Below are positions 30,016 to 37,569 of a stretch of DNA of 37,569 bases, in pieces. A program made the position numbers and the translations under genes. Source of the stretch: Bacillus sp. FJAT-29790 (GTDB taxonomy: Bacteria; Bacillota; Bacilli; Bacillales; Cytobacillaceae); NCBI RefSeq assembly GCF_019039215.1, contig NZ_JAHNZZ010000001.1:1684292-1721860 (forward strand), in the 5' to 3' direction. Each line of letters starts with the position of its first letter. The first letter of the stretch is position 1. The notes beneath the pieces are model-generated. The model was not told the DNA's origin, ran no database searches, and was given only the letters and a program-made list of their open reading frames with translations.

Positions 30016-30851
30016 TTCTCATTCTCCCCACTTCTGGCTGCATAATATCTCTCGGAAAGCTTGTTTAACGCTTCCGTTTGTAAAGTTTCATAAACCCTGC
30101 CTGCAATTAGCTCATAGCCCCTATCATTCGGATGAAAATAATCGGTGAATAAAAGATTCTCTTCATTTCCCTGAAAAAGATCATCGATTTCAACAAAATA
30201 AGTTTCGGGGTATTGCGCTAGAATATCCTTGCTTTTCATATTCCAGTCATTAATGATTTCCCCAATTTCACTTATATTTGCAAACCATTTAATAAATGGA
30301 TTGTACAATCCTACTAAAACAACCATAATGTCCGGGTTTTCTTCGCGAATTAAAGTTAAAGCAGCTTTTAAGTTTTGTTCATAGATTTTTTTTTGTTGTT
30401 TAAAGGCTTTTAACTTCAAGCCTGCAAAGTTTTCTCGAACCACTTTCATGACATCATTGCCGCCGATTGTCAAAATGACGATGTCCGCCTCTTTTATAGC
30501 TTTCTTTACCCGTGTTGATTCTAGTTTCCGAAGAAGCTGGTCAGACCGGTTCCCTTTGACTCCAAAGTTATAAAAATAAGCATCTCGTATTCCTCGATCT
30601 TGTTCTAACATGGCTTCAAGATAAGGCAAATAGCCGCCTTGTTCGGTGCTGTCCCCAACACCTTGTGTCAACGAATCTCCCGCTGATACAACAGTAATCT
30701 CCCTAGGAAAAAAGTTCTCGGGGATTGGATCTTTAACCATGAGAGCTGTTTCCTTATGCTGATTAAACTTCTCGATATTGGAGTAAGGTTTAAGATTACA
30801 CGAAGTTAAAACAATTAAACATAGAAAAATGATGGGGATTTTTATTCTCAT
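30012..30851 (-). CDS. ypmR: YpmR, SGNH/GDSL hydrolase lipoprotein
   Basis: A 279-residue lipoprotein (signal ending in the lipobox VLTSCN, Cys near residue 18). The SGNH blocks are all present: block I VVSAGDSLTQGVGDS with the nucleophilic Ser, block II Gly in FNFGVKGNRS, block III TIGGNDVM, and block V DYFHPNDRGYELIA with the catalytic Asp and His. It should be an esterase, lipase or deacylase outside the membrane; the substrate is not known. It forms a two-gene operon with ypmS. Confidence 0.92.
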   Translation of the reverse strand: MRIKIPIIFLCLIVLTSCNLKPYSNIEKFNQHKETALMVKDPIPENFFPREITVVSAGDSLTQGVGDSTEQGGYLPYLEAMLEQDRGIRDAYFYNFGVKGNRSDQLLRKLESTRVKKAIKEADIVILTIGGNDVMKVVRENFAGLKLKAFKQQKKIYEQNLKAALTLIREENPDIMVVLVGLYNPFIKWFANISEIGEIINDWNMKSKDILAQYPETYFVEIDDLFQGNEENLLFTDYFHPNDRGYELIAGRVYETLQTEALNKLSERYYAARSGENEN

Positions 30852-31049
30852 CTAATCACTCGCCTTTTTCAAGTAAAACTTCTAGCTGCGAAAGGTTTTT
30901 CTAATTCTAATATAGGTATTATAACACTTTCACCCGCATTCATGGCAAAATCAATTCACTGGAATTTTTTAAACGTGCCGGAGCAAAAACGATGAAAAAA
31001 TGAAAAACGCAAGGCTTTTAGAACTAGTTCGTACTTTTTCATCAAAAAA

Positions 31050-31071
31050 AATAGACCTAAACAGGTCTATT
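31050..31071 (-). terminator. Terminator of ypmQ
   Basis: A perfect 9-bp stem (AATAGACCT / AGGTCTATT) overlaps the ypmQ stop codon and runs into TTTTTTTGAT on the minus strand. The interval 30852-31049 shows no gene. Confidence 0.75.
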
Positions 31072-31645
31072 GTAATGCTTTAATATCTTTAAGTATTTCA
31101 TCGAAAGGGATATCAGCAAGGCCGGGATAAACTTTCATTATCTTACCCTCCTGATCGATTAAATAAAAATACGTCTGATGAATCACTTGATCTCCAGTTT
31201 GAGGCTTTTTAATGATTGTTTTAAAATAATCCATTCCAAATTTCTCGATCTCTACCTGCTTAAAACCAGTAAGAAAATGCCAATTTGTCGTATCTGCATT
31301 GTATTGCTTCGCATAGGCCGTTAATACTTCCGGTGTATCAACAGCGGGATCCACACTGAAAGAAACAAATTCAACGTTTTTAAGCTCTTTATCCTTAACC
31401 ATTTGCTGTAATTTAACCATATTGGCTGTCATCGGCATACAAACATCTTCACAATTTGTAAATATGAAATCAGCCACCCATATCTTCCCTTTAAGATCTG
31501 CTAAACCAAATGAATTATTATTTTGATCGGTAAAAGTAAAATCTGCGATCTCCCAGTTTTTCGCATCTTTAATTCCTTTTTGGGCACAGGCAGAAAGAAC
31601 AAGTATTGTTAAAATACTAATAATAGTAAAAATTCGAAATTTCAT
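31067..31645 (-). CDS. ypmQ: YpmQ, Sco1/SenC-type copper chaperone lipoprotein
   Basis: A 192-residue lipoprotein (lipobox VLSACA) with a thioredoxin-like Sco fold. The copper-binding motif CEDVCMP (CxxxCP) and the distal ligand His in QVIHQTYFYLID are present, as is WVADFIFTNC. Sco proteins help load the CuA centre of cytochrome c oxidase. The B. subtilis counterpart YpmQ (BsSco) is needed for that. It acts on the outer face of the membrane. Confidence 0.93.
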   Translation of the reverse strand: MKFRIFTIISILTILVLSACAQKGIKDAKNWEIADFTFTDQNNNSFGLADLKGKIWVADFIFTNCEDVCMPMTANMVKLQQMVKDKELKNVEFVSFSVDPAVDTPEVLTAYAKQYNADTTNWHFLTGFKQVEIEKFGMDYFKTIIKKPQTGDQVIHQTYFYLIDQEGKIMKVYPGLADIPFDEILKDIKALQ

Positions 31646-31747
31646 TTTCTACATCCGCTCCTCTTCATATACGAAATTTATTCTAGCAGACGGATACGAA
31701 AGAAGAAAGAAAAAGGTTTGACGAATTTGTGAATAAAGCTCAAATTA

Positions 31748-33364
31748 TTAATCTTCCATTAAAGGAACATAAATTCGAAAGATTGTCCCTTTCCCGTTTT
31801 TGCTTTGCACTTCTATTCTTCCTTTCATTCTGTCAATAATTTGGTAACAAACCATCATGCCAATACCTGTTCCCTTTTCCTTTAACGAATAGAAAGCTGT
31901 TCCAAGCCTTTCCAATTGATCTTGGCTCATGCCAATCCCTGTGTCACCAATCTGAATAACACCGTAAGGCCCTTCTTTATACACGTATAAACTTAATGTC
32001 CCGCCATCTTTCATAGCTTCGATCCCGTTTTTAAGAATATTGATTAGAACTTGCTTCAGTTCACTTGTATTCCCTTTAATATAAACACTCCTATTTAAAT
32101 CGGATTCAAGTAAGATATTTTTGGACATCATCGCATATGAATTCATTAAATCAAGGACTTTGGAAGCAACTTCACCGGCATCGATGATTTCAGTCTGCTC
32201 GATGTCTGGTTTTGCCAATGAAAGATAATCATTAATGATCGTTTCTGCTCTCTTCATTTCCTCGATCATCAGTCTAATATACATCCGCTCTTCATCACTC
32301 ATATGCTCTTTTGCCAAAAAGATTTGCAAAAAACCTTTCACGACAGTCATTGGATTTCTAATTTCATGAGCAACAGAAGCGGCTAATTGTCCAATCGCAT
32401 TCATTTTTTCTGCTCTCTGCAGCTCTCGTTGCAGCTTCGTTTTTTGGAAAATTTGTTCCATTTCATCGATCGCTTCTTCAAATCTGTGCCTCGGAACGAC
32501 ACTTCTGTTTCCTGTTCCAAATTGCTCAGAGGTTGCTGATAAACGTTCAAAAAGCAATGACAACTGGTTTGTCATGTTGTTAAATCGTTCGAATAAAATC
32601 CCGAGATCAGGCTGACTTGAAGATTGTAATCGAATGTTGAAATTTCCGTTACTGACTTCATTGAAACCGGAGATAATTTCGTTTACTGGATTCAAGACTT
32701 TTTTGAGCCCGCGATTTAATATGACATAAACAAGGCTTAGCATAATAAGGAAAAAGCCAACTAGATAAATGGCGATATCTTTTTGGAATGATTCAATAAT
32801 GACTGCATTGATATCAAATATCAGAATCGCGGCTACGTTTCCCTTTTGATCCATAATCGGTGAAAAAGCGGATATCCACAGTCCATATTGACCTCGATAT
32901 AAAGAACTTGAGGTTACTTGTTTTTTAACGAGTGCTTCATCAAATCCTTTTAAAAAGGTCTCATCAGCGTGGTAATATGAAAAGGATTCCATCCCCATAT
33001 TTTCATAACTATTTGAACTAACAAGAATTAATATTTCCCCATCTGCGGAAGCCTTTGGAAATAAAAGAAAGGCATTGGTATAGGGAGCTTTTTCATTCAC
33101 AACCGAAATTTTTTCAAAGATTTTCTGAAAAGCCGGGTGCCTGGAATCTCGATTTTCCTTTACTATTACAATATCTTCCACATTTATCGTTGAACTCCAT
33201 AAAGAGGCAATTTCAACCACACGATTTCTAAGCTGCTCTTCCATTTTCTGCGTTTGAAGTAAAAGACTAATTCCAGCAGCAGAGAATACGACAATTAAGC
33301 TTATTAAAAAAGAGAATAACAATACTTTTCTAAATAAGGGCAAGTTTTTTATTTGATCCTTCAT
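31748..33364 (-). CDS. Orphan membrane histidine kinase (sporulation-kinase-like core)
   Basis: A 538-residue kinase. Membrane segments at about 13-35 and 197-215 enclose an extracytoplasmic sensor of about 160 residues with a dCache-like pattern (GLWISAFSPIMDQKGNVAAI). A HAMP-like linker (218-272) follows, then a charged coil, then HisKA with His333 in VAHEIRNPMTVVKGFLQIFL. The ATPase domain has the N box NILKNGIEAM, G1 GDTGIGM and G2 GTGIGMMVCYQII. The HEIRNP..VKGFLQ core resembles sporulation kinases that feed Spo0F. There is no neighbouring response regulator, which also fits such orphans. The signal is unknown. Confidence 0.9.
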   Translation of the reverse strand: MKDQIKNLPLFRKVLLFSFLISLIVVFSAAGISLLLQTQKMEEQLRNRVVEIASLWSSTINVEDIVIVKENRDSRHPAFQKIFEKISVVNEKAPYTNAFLLFPKASADGEILILVSSNSYENMGMESFSYYHADETFLKGFDEALVKKQVTSSSLYRGQYGLWISAFSPIMDQKGNVAAILIFDINAVIIESFQKDIAIYLVGFFLIMLSLVYVILNRGLKKVLNPVNEIISGFNEVSNGNFNIRLQSSSQPDLGILFERFNNMTNQLSLLFERLSATSEQFGTGNRSVVPRHRFEEAIDEMEQIFQKTKLQRELQRAEKMNAIGQLAASVAHEIRNPMTVVKGFLQIFLAKEHMSDEERMYIRLMIEEMKRAETIINDYLSLAKPDIEQTEIIDAGEVASKVLDLMNSYAMMSKNILLESDLNRSVYIKGNTSELKQVLINILKNGIEAMKDGGTLSLYVYKEGPYGVIQIGDTGIGMSQDQLERLGTAFYSLKEKGTGIGMMVCYQIIDRMKGRIEVQSKNGKGTIFRIYVPLMED

Positions 33365-33434
33365 AAATCAGTCACCGATTCCTTCTCTTCTCAACAATGT
33401 TATGACTTCATTCGACAAAGATTATGCAAATCCC

Positions 33435-33627
33435 TTTAACTTTATTCAGTAGAAGTCTCTAAACGAAAAAGTGGCGAGCTGAATGCAAACAAGTATCCAA
33501 TTCAGTAGGGGTTCAAACCCCGTCTGAGTAAAGATAAGCCTCCGGCGAGCCTTTAGATTTTTTATAGGAATTTATCGAACAAGCTAAGGTAAAAATCTGG
33601 GCGCAAATACGCTAAGGCGAATATGAT
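33435..33627 (+). repeat. R-family element, full copy R4
   Basis: A 193-bp copy in + orientation, beginning TTTAACTTTATTCAG and ending GAATATGAT. It holds the perfect palindrome GGGGTTCAAACCCC (about 33509-33522), a decayed inner arm (CTGAGTAAAGATAAGCC), CTCCGGCGAGCC and the conserved AAGGTAAAAATCTGGGCGCA tail. It points toward the PCYCGC gene and ends 141 nt before its start. Confidence 0.85.
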
Positions 33628-33683
33628 AACAATATTTTACGAAATTAGCACATTTATCTTTCATTATAAGCAAATACACGAAA

Positions 33684-33701
33684 TTGTGAATAGTATTACA
33701 A
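33684..33701 (+). promoter_or_regulatory. FNR/CRP-type box upstream of the PCYCGC gene
   Basis: TTGTGA-N6-TTACAA differs from the FNR-type dyad TTGTGA-N6-TCACAA by one base. It lies about 70 bp before the start codon, and its centre would be near -40 if the AT-rich sequence around 33724-33730 is the -10. Activation under low oxygen is possible. Only one site is seen. Confidence 0.4.
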
Positions 33702-33768
33702 AAATCGCTCTAAAATTATGCTACTATTTTACTGTAGTACATAAAATTATTAAAATCAGGTGATTTGT

Positions 33769-34278
33769 ATGAAGAAAAAGGTATTCGCATATTTCATTTC
33801 AGTTGCCACAGTATTCGTATTGTTATCTGCATGCTCTTCGGCACAGAAAGAAGCAACAAAAACAGATAATGTTGAAGATTTGCATGTATATCATGCGGAA
33901 AACGGGGATTTGCGTGAATGGACGGAGTCGAGCAAACATCTTCCACAGTTTTTAAAGGACAAACCTGAGCAAATGCAGTTGATTTACGGGGCAGTCGCTG
34001 GGCATCAGGAGCTATTAGAACATATCCCATGTTATTGTGGATGTGCTGAGTCTGGGGACCATATGAACAACTATGATTGTTTCGTTTTCGAAAATAAACA
34101 GGGCGGCGAAGTAGTCTGGGATGATCATGGAACGCGATGCGGCGTATGTCTTGAAACAGCTGCAGAGAGCATTGTCCAACATAAAGAAGGCAAGCCAATT
34201 AAAGAAATTCGCCAATACATCGATGAGAAATACAAAAAAGGCTATGCGAAACCAACCCCAACACCATTCCCTAGCTGA
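33769..34278 (+). CDS. PCYCGC motif-containing lipoprotein
   Basis: A 169-residue lipoprotein (signal ending in the lipobox LLSACSS). The defining motif PCYCGC lies near residue 87, followed by further cysteines in NNYDCFVF and GTRCGVCLETA, giving a cysteine-rich centre suited to metal or disulfide chemistry on the outer face of the membrane. The C terminus is Pro-rich (KPTPTPFPS). Function is not established. It lies between a Sco copper chaperone with an orphan kinase and the Tat export genes. ATG 33769 follows AGGTGA. Confidence 0.88.
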   Translation: MKKKVFAYFISVATVFVLLSACSSAQKEATKTDNVEDLHVYHAENGDLREWTESSKHLPQFLKDKPEQMQLIYGAVAGHQELLEHIPCYCGCAESGDHMNNYDCFVFENKQGGEVVWDDHGTRCGVCLETAAESIVQHKEGKPIKEIRQYIDEKYKKGYAKPTPTPFPS

Positions 34279-34317
34279 ATTCAGAAATATACTTAGCATT
34301 TTTCTGAAGGTGAGATT

Positions 34318-34348
34318 GGAGGAAATCGGCGAAATTGCCGGTTTCCTC
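34318..34348 (+). terminator. Terminator of the PCYCGC gene
   Basis: GGAGGAAATCGGC pairs with GCCGGTTTCCTC across a short loop and is followed by TTTTTTG. Confidence 0.85.
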
Positions 34349-34368
34349 TTTTTTGCAAAAAAATAAAA

Positions 34369-34393
34369 GAGTACCGGCTTTTCACCGATACTC
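34369..34393 (-). terminator. Terminator of the 83-codon gene
   Basis: GAGTACCGG pairs with CCGATACTC (one mismatch). On the minus strand it is followed by TTTTATTTTTTT. Together with the hairpin at 34318 it makes a back-to-back pair between convergent genes. Confidence 0.75.
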
Positions 34394-34402
34394 CAAAAAA
34401 GT

Positions 34403-34654
34403 TCAAGCGTTATTCTTTAATTCAGGAGTTTTAAACAATTGCTGATAATCAGGCCATTTTAAAACTCTTTTTAAATACTCTCTAAAAGAGTAACTCTTGT
34501 TCCTTTTTTTGTCCCCATAAATGGTTGAAATAAATGTTTGCAAACGGACTTGAATCATGAAATAATAAGGGCTATTTTTCTTCAATACAGGAATCTCCGT
34601 GATTTTTACCTTCTGTCCAACAGCATTTTTGAACTCTAGGCTTTTGAATAGCAA
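34403..34654 (-). CDS. Hypothetical basic protein (about 83 aa)
   Basis: A small basic protein with FKSLEFKNAVGQKVKITEIP, PYYFMIQVRLQTFISTIYGD and SFREYLKRVLKWPDYQQLF. It has no signal peptide or membrane helix. The frame is open up to 34699, but a perfect TATAAT lies at the far end of it. TTG 34654 is therefore chosen, with AGAGG nine bases upstream; GTG 34675 is an alternative. No family recognised. Confidence 0.6.
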   Translation of the reverse strand: MLFKSLEFKNAVGQKVKITEIPVLKKNSPYYFMIQVRLQTFISTIYGDKKRNKSYSFREYLKRVLKWPDYQQLFKTPELKNNA

Positions 34655-34757
34655 AATATCAATCCTCTTTTTCACCCGTTTGAATATATTATACCCCAAG
34701 TATGGCTCGAAATGTGTCTAATTATGCGGTCACAGCCATTTATTTTTATGACCGTTT

Positions 34758-35513
34758 TTATTCATCCACTGGTTCATACTCATTATTCGCTTGCCATTCC
34801 TGTTCCTTTTTCAACTTTCGTTTATAAACAATTTTTGATAAATTAATACTGATTTCATACAAGAATAACAATGGAACCGCAACGAGAATGTCTGACATAA
34901 TATCTGGCGGTGATATGACAACACCTATAACAATAAGGACAAAATACGCATATTTTCTAATTTTTTGAAGTGCGTATGGATTAATAATCCCAAGAGATGT
35001 TAAAAACATCGTAACGACCGGCAATTCAAAAAGAACACCAAATGGCAGAGTCATATGCATGACAAACCGAAAATATTTTTCAGCTGTAAAGTTTGCCTCC
35101 AGCATCTCCCCGCCCAATTCAACAAGGAAGCCCAACACTGACGGAAAAATAACAAAATAACCAAAACAAAGCCCAACAATAAATAAGACAAATAGTGCTG
35201 GAACGTAGGATAAAGAGATTTTTTGTTCGTTCGGCTTTAATGCTGGTTTTACAAACAGCCAGATCTGTAACGCAAACACTGGGATTGTGCCTGCAATAGC
35301 AATAATGGTAGCAAGCATAATATATACCCAAACAATATCACTTGGCCCAAGGACGATTAACTTTACATCAAGATCACGAACAAACCACAGGTATATCTCT
35401 TTTACATACATAAAACCGATAATAAAAAAAAGTATAAAAGCGGCTACAGTAATAATAAGCCTTTTTCTTAATTCGTCTAAATGCTCAACTAAATTCAATT
35501 CTTTATCTGCCAT
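34758..35513 (-). CDS. tatC: Twin-arginine translocase subunit TatC
   Basis: A 251-residue polytopic protein with six membrane segments. The TatC hallmarks are present: ELNLVEHLDELRKRLI at the N terminus, which is part of the signal-peptide binding site, LWLFVKPALKPNEQ-type loop sequence, and the family stretch GGEMLEANFTAEKYFRFV, LPFGVLFELPVVTMFL. TatC binds twin-arginine signal peptides and recruits TatA to export folded proteins. AGGAGA precedes the ATG. It follows tatA after 65 bp, with a hairpin between. Confidence 0.96.
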   Translation of the reverse strand: MADKELNLVEHLDELRKRLIITVAAFILFFIIGFMYVKEIYLWFVRDLDVKLIVLGPSDIVWVYIMLATIIAIAGTIPVFALQIWLFVKPALKPNEQKISLSYVPALFVLFIVGLCFGYFVIFPSVLGFLVELGGEMLEANFTAEKYFRFVMHMTLPFGVLFELPVVTMFLTSLGIINPYALQKIRKYAYFVLIVIGVVISPPDIMSDILVAVPLLFLYEISINLSKIVYKRKLKKEQEWQANNEYEPVDE

Positions 35514-35570
35514 AATTTTCTCCTGCCAGTTTCAATTGATTGTACTGATTGAAAAACCGATGAAAAAAAG

Positions 35571-35589
35571 GGCAAGATTTAATCTTGCG
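35571..35589 (-). terminator. Hairpin at the tatA stop, between tatA and tatC
   Basis: GGCAAGATT and AATCTTGCG form a tight stem around a single base at the tatA stop codon. The minus strand then reads CCCTTTTTTTC. It could be a partial terminator that lowers tatC expression relative to tatA. Confidence 0.6.
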
Positions 35590-35788
35590 CCTTATTTACC
35601 CGCTTTTTCTTGTCTTCATCTTCTAACTCTTCCATTACATCACTTGTTAATTCACGAGTCGATTTTTTGAATTCTCTAAGTGTTTGACCGAATGCGCGAC
35701 CGATTTCCGGTAACTTTTTTGGACCAAATATAATTAAAGCTAAAGTAAGAATTAAGATTAATCCAGGAACACCGATGTTTGAAAGCAT
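35579..35788 (-). CDS. tatA: Twin-arginine translocase subunit TatA
   Basis: A 69-residue pore-forming subunit with one N-terminal membrane helix ([20 protein letters not shown]), the conserved [14 protein letters not shown] hinge, an amphipathic helix ([15 protein letters not shown]) and a charged tail. With TatC it makes a minimal Gram-positive Tat system, where TatA also covers the TatB role. The interval 35789-36011 upstream contains TATAAT-like sequences but no gene. Confidence 0.95.
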   Translation of the reverse strand: MLSNIGVPGLILILTLALIIFGPKKLPEIGRAFGQTLREFKKSTRELTSDVMEELEDEDKKKRVNKAQD

Positions 35789-36011
35789 GTGAACATCCTC
35801 CTATAAATGACTTGCTTGTAAATCTATCCCCATTATAATCTTTTATATAATGCTTGTGGGAAAAGAAACGAAAAGTTCATATTTAATTCACATAAACATG
35901 CGTGTAACTTCATCTTGTGATTTTTTCATATCAATGTTCTAAATGTATTGAGCGGTATTTCAATCGATTATTTGATTCAAAAAAATCGATCTATTTCTAA
36001 CATAAAAAACA

Positions 36012-36030
36012 CCCCCCCAATAATGGGGGG
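36012..36030 (-). terminator. Terminator of ilvA
   Basis: CCCCCC and GGGGGG form a stem with a 6-nt loop. On the minus strand it is followed by GTGTTTTTTATG, about 40 bp past the ilvA stop. Confidence 0.8.
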
Positions 36031-36072
36031 ATTATCTGACTAACAGTATAAGGTTATTTTAACCTTTTTAAA

Positions 36073-37341
36073 TTATACAAGCAAATGGAATAGGTTGCTA
36101 TCCTTATTGATTTCAGTATAGGCAAAGCCTTTTTTATCCATTCTGTAGATTAAACCAGCGTAATCTTCCCTATGTTTCATCTCAATGCCAACTAAAGCCG
36201 GACCATTATCTTTATTATTCTTCTTCGTATATTCGAAACGCGTAACATCATCCGTTGCTCCAAGCACCTCATCGAGAAATTCTCGCAATGCTCCCGCCCT
36301 CTGTGGAAAATTCACAATGAAATAGCGCAGCAGCCCTTCATACAATAGGGATCTCTCCTTCATCTCCTGCATCCTGCCGATATCATTATTTCCACCGCTG
36401 ATTACACAAACGATATTCTTTCCTTTAATTTCATCTTGATATAAATCAAGTGCAGAGATTGGCAGTGCACCCGCTGGCTCCGCAATAATGGCATGTTCGT
36501 TATACAATTCAAGGATTGTCGTACAAACCTTTCCTTCTGGAACAAGCAAAATATCATCCACTAGCTCCTCACAAATAGAAAAAGTCTTTTCTCCCACACA
36601 TTTTACAGCTGCTCCATCAACGAACTTATCAATCTTATTCAATGGGGTTACATGGTGATACTGAATGGACTCCTGCATCGATGCAGCGCCTGCTGGCTCT
36701 ACGCCAATCATCTTCGTATTCGGTGAGACGCTTGTAAAATACGTGCTAAGACCTGCCATTAAGCCCCCGCCGCCAATACTGGCAAACACATAATCAACTG
36801 GCTCTTCGCAATCATTTAATATTTCGACAGCTACTGTACCTTGACCCGCGATTACTTTTTCATCATCAAATGGATGGACAAACGTGCGGTTTTCGTCTTC
36901 CGCACATTTAACCGCCTCAGCATAGGAATCGTCAAATGTATCCCCTACTAAAATAATGTCCACAAATTCCCTGCCAAACATTTCTACTTGGCTTACTTTT
37001 TGCTTTGGTGTCGTCGCCGGCATAAAGATTTTCCCGCGAACACCAAGGTGCCTGCATGCATATGCTACACCTTGAGCATGATTGCCTGCGCTTGCACATA
37101 CAACACCATTTATCAACTGATCACTGTTTAATGATATCACTGAATAGTATGCGCCCCTAAGCTTAAATGATCGGACATGCTGTAAATCTTCTCGTTTCAA
37201 GTAAATATTGCATCCATATTTTTCAGAAAGCCGTTCATTTTTTTGTAAAGGAGTATGGGCAACAATATCTTTTAACTGTTGGTATGCAATTAAAATATCC
37301 TCCAATTGCACACATTTTTTTTTCATTACTTTCTGTTCCAT
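36073..37341 (-). CDS. ilvA: Threonine dehydratase IlvA (biosynthetic)
   Basis: A 422-residue PLP enzyme that converts threonine to 2-oxobutyrate, the first step of isoleucine synthesis. The PLP lysine is Lys60 in HVRSFKLRGAYYSV. The phosphate-binding glycine loop is SIGGGGLMAG, with ASAGNHAQGVAYAC for substrate binding. The C-terminal ACT-like regulatory domain (about 335-415, NFPQRAGALREFLDEVLG) marks the biosynthetic form of Bacillus type with one such domain. GAGGGTG precedes ATG 37341. It is adjacent to tat genes rather than the main ilv operon. Confidence 0.95.
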   Translation of the reverse strand: MEQKVMKKKCVQLEDILIAYQQLKDIVAHTPLQKNERLSEKYGCNIYLKREDLQHVRSFKLRGAYYSVISLNSDQLINGVVCASAGNHAQGVAYACRHLGVRGKIFMPATTPKQKVSQVEMFGREFVDIILVGDTFDDSYAEAVKCAEDENRTFVHPFDDEKVIAGQGTVAVEILNDCEEPVDYVFASIGGGGLMAGLSTYFTSVSPNTKMIGVEPAGAASMQESIQYHHVTPLNKIDKFVDGAAVKCVGEKTFSICEELVDDILLVPEGKVCTTILELYNEHAIIAEPAGALPISALDLYQDEIKGKNIVCVISGGNNDIGRMQEMKERSLLYEGLLRYFIVNFPQRAGALREFLDEVLGATDDVTRFEYTKKNNKDNGPALVGIEMKHREDYAGLIYRMDKKGFAYTEINKDSNLFHLLV

Positions 37342-37377
37342 CTGTCACCCTCATTTCTTTCCCTTATTAATTTTTCA

Positions 37378-37405
37378 ATTATATCATGTATACTCTTGAT
37401 TTCAA
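37378..37405 (-). promoter_or_regulatory. Sigma-A promoter of ilvA
   Basis: Minus-strand -35 TTGAAA (37400-37405), a 16-bp spacer and a perfect TATAAT (37378-37383) lie about 37 bp before the start codon. Confidence 0.65.
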
Positions 37406-37426
37406 CTGTATTTTTCTATAATTTAT

Positions 37427-37441
37427 ATTTTTCCGATAATA
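37427..37441 (-). promoter_or_regulatory. Weak CodY-like site upstream of ilvA
   Basis: The minus-strand 15-mer TATTATCGGAAAAAT agrees with the CodY consensus AATTTTCWGAAAATT at 11 positions and lies upstream of the -35 box. CodY controls ilv genes in Bacillus. AT-rich DNA gives such matches often, so this is tentative. Confidence 0.3.
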
Positions 37442-37509
37442 ATTCGCATAGAAAAGCAGGACTTCCACATATACTAATCGAAAGTTTAAGTTAGTTTATA
37501 TTTTTATTT

Positions 37510-37569
37510 GGCTGTTTTCGCATATATTGTTGTTTTTATCCTACAAAGTTTGCCCGTTGATTTCCGCTA
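37510..37569 (+). repeat. S-family element, copy S3 cut by the window end
   Basis: The element opens with GGCTGTTTTC (37510-37519), continues through an AT-rich arm and reaches GTTGATTTCCGCT (37557-37569), at which point the window stops. Whether it has a core is not visible. Confidence 0.65.

Overview
The window is low-GC chromosomal DNA from an endospore-forming member of the Bacillaceae. The basis is strong GGAGG-type ribosome binding sites, sigma-A promoters, a YjcZ-type sporulation peptide, and two blocks of genes known from Bacillus subtilis: ctpA-yodJ-deoD-yodL-yozD-yodN-yozE and msrB/msrA-ypmS-ypmR-ypmQ followed at a distance by ilvA. No rRNA, tRNA, prophage, transposase or CRISPR array is seen. 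The species cannot be named from sequence alone.

Region 1 (1-9.6 kb) is accessory and eroded. It opens with a junction where the 3' ends of an rtcB gene and a DUF4177 gene lie back to back, both lacking their 5' ends and both carrying further lesions. It continues with DinB, a PadR/DUF2812 pair with operator-like palindromes, a frameshifted small-protein remnant, a GNAT acetyltransferase, an ArsR-rhodanese/MFS pair with a well-placed dyad, and a large secreted FlgD-like/LysM protein with four nearly identical LysM repeats. A small GCGC-type hairpin repeat is scattered through this region.

Region 2 (9.6-17 kb) holds a three-gene operon (beta-propeller lipoprotein, OmpR-type regulator, HAMP histidine kinase), a zinc-ribbon protein, a secreted protein preceded by a structured element matching the Bacillaceae-1 RNA motif, a COG0523 GTPase with a dyad over its -35 box, and an LCP-family cell-wall protein.

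Region 3 (17-26.3 kb) is the conserved ctpA-yodJ-deoD-yodL-yozD-yodN-yozE backbone. It is interrupted by a D-2-hydroxyacid dehydrogenase, an acyltransferase and several very small genes.

Region 4 (26.5-37.6 kb) carries a small membrane protein, the YjcZ peptide, msrA-msrB (methionine sulfoxide repair), a DUF4397 protein, ypmR-ypmS, the Sco protein YpmQ, an orphan histidine kinase, a PCYCGC lipoprotein behind an FNR-like site, tatA-tatC and ilvA. Sco, PCYCGC and Tat are all envelope or redox-export functions and may be linked.

The most unusual content is intergenic. One family (called R here, four copies) has a 15-bp internal inverted repeat and a conserved 3' end, and every copy points into the 5' end of a gene, twice ending exactly 17 nt before the start codon. 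A second family (S, three copies) is MITE-like, and one copy looks like a clean excision between 8-bp direct repeats.
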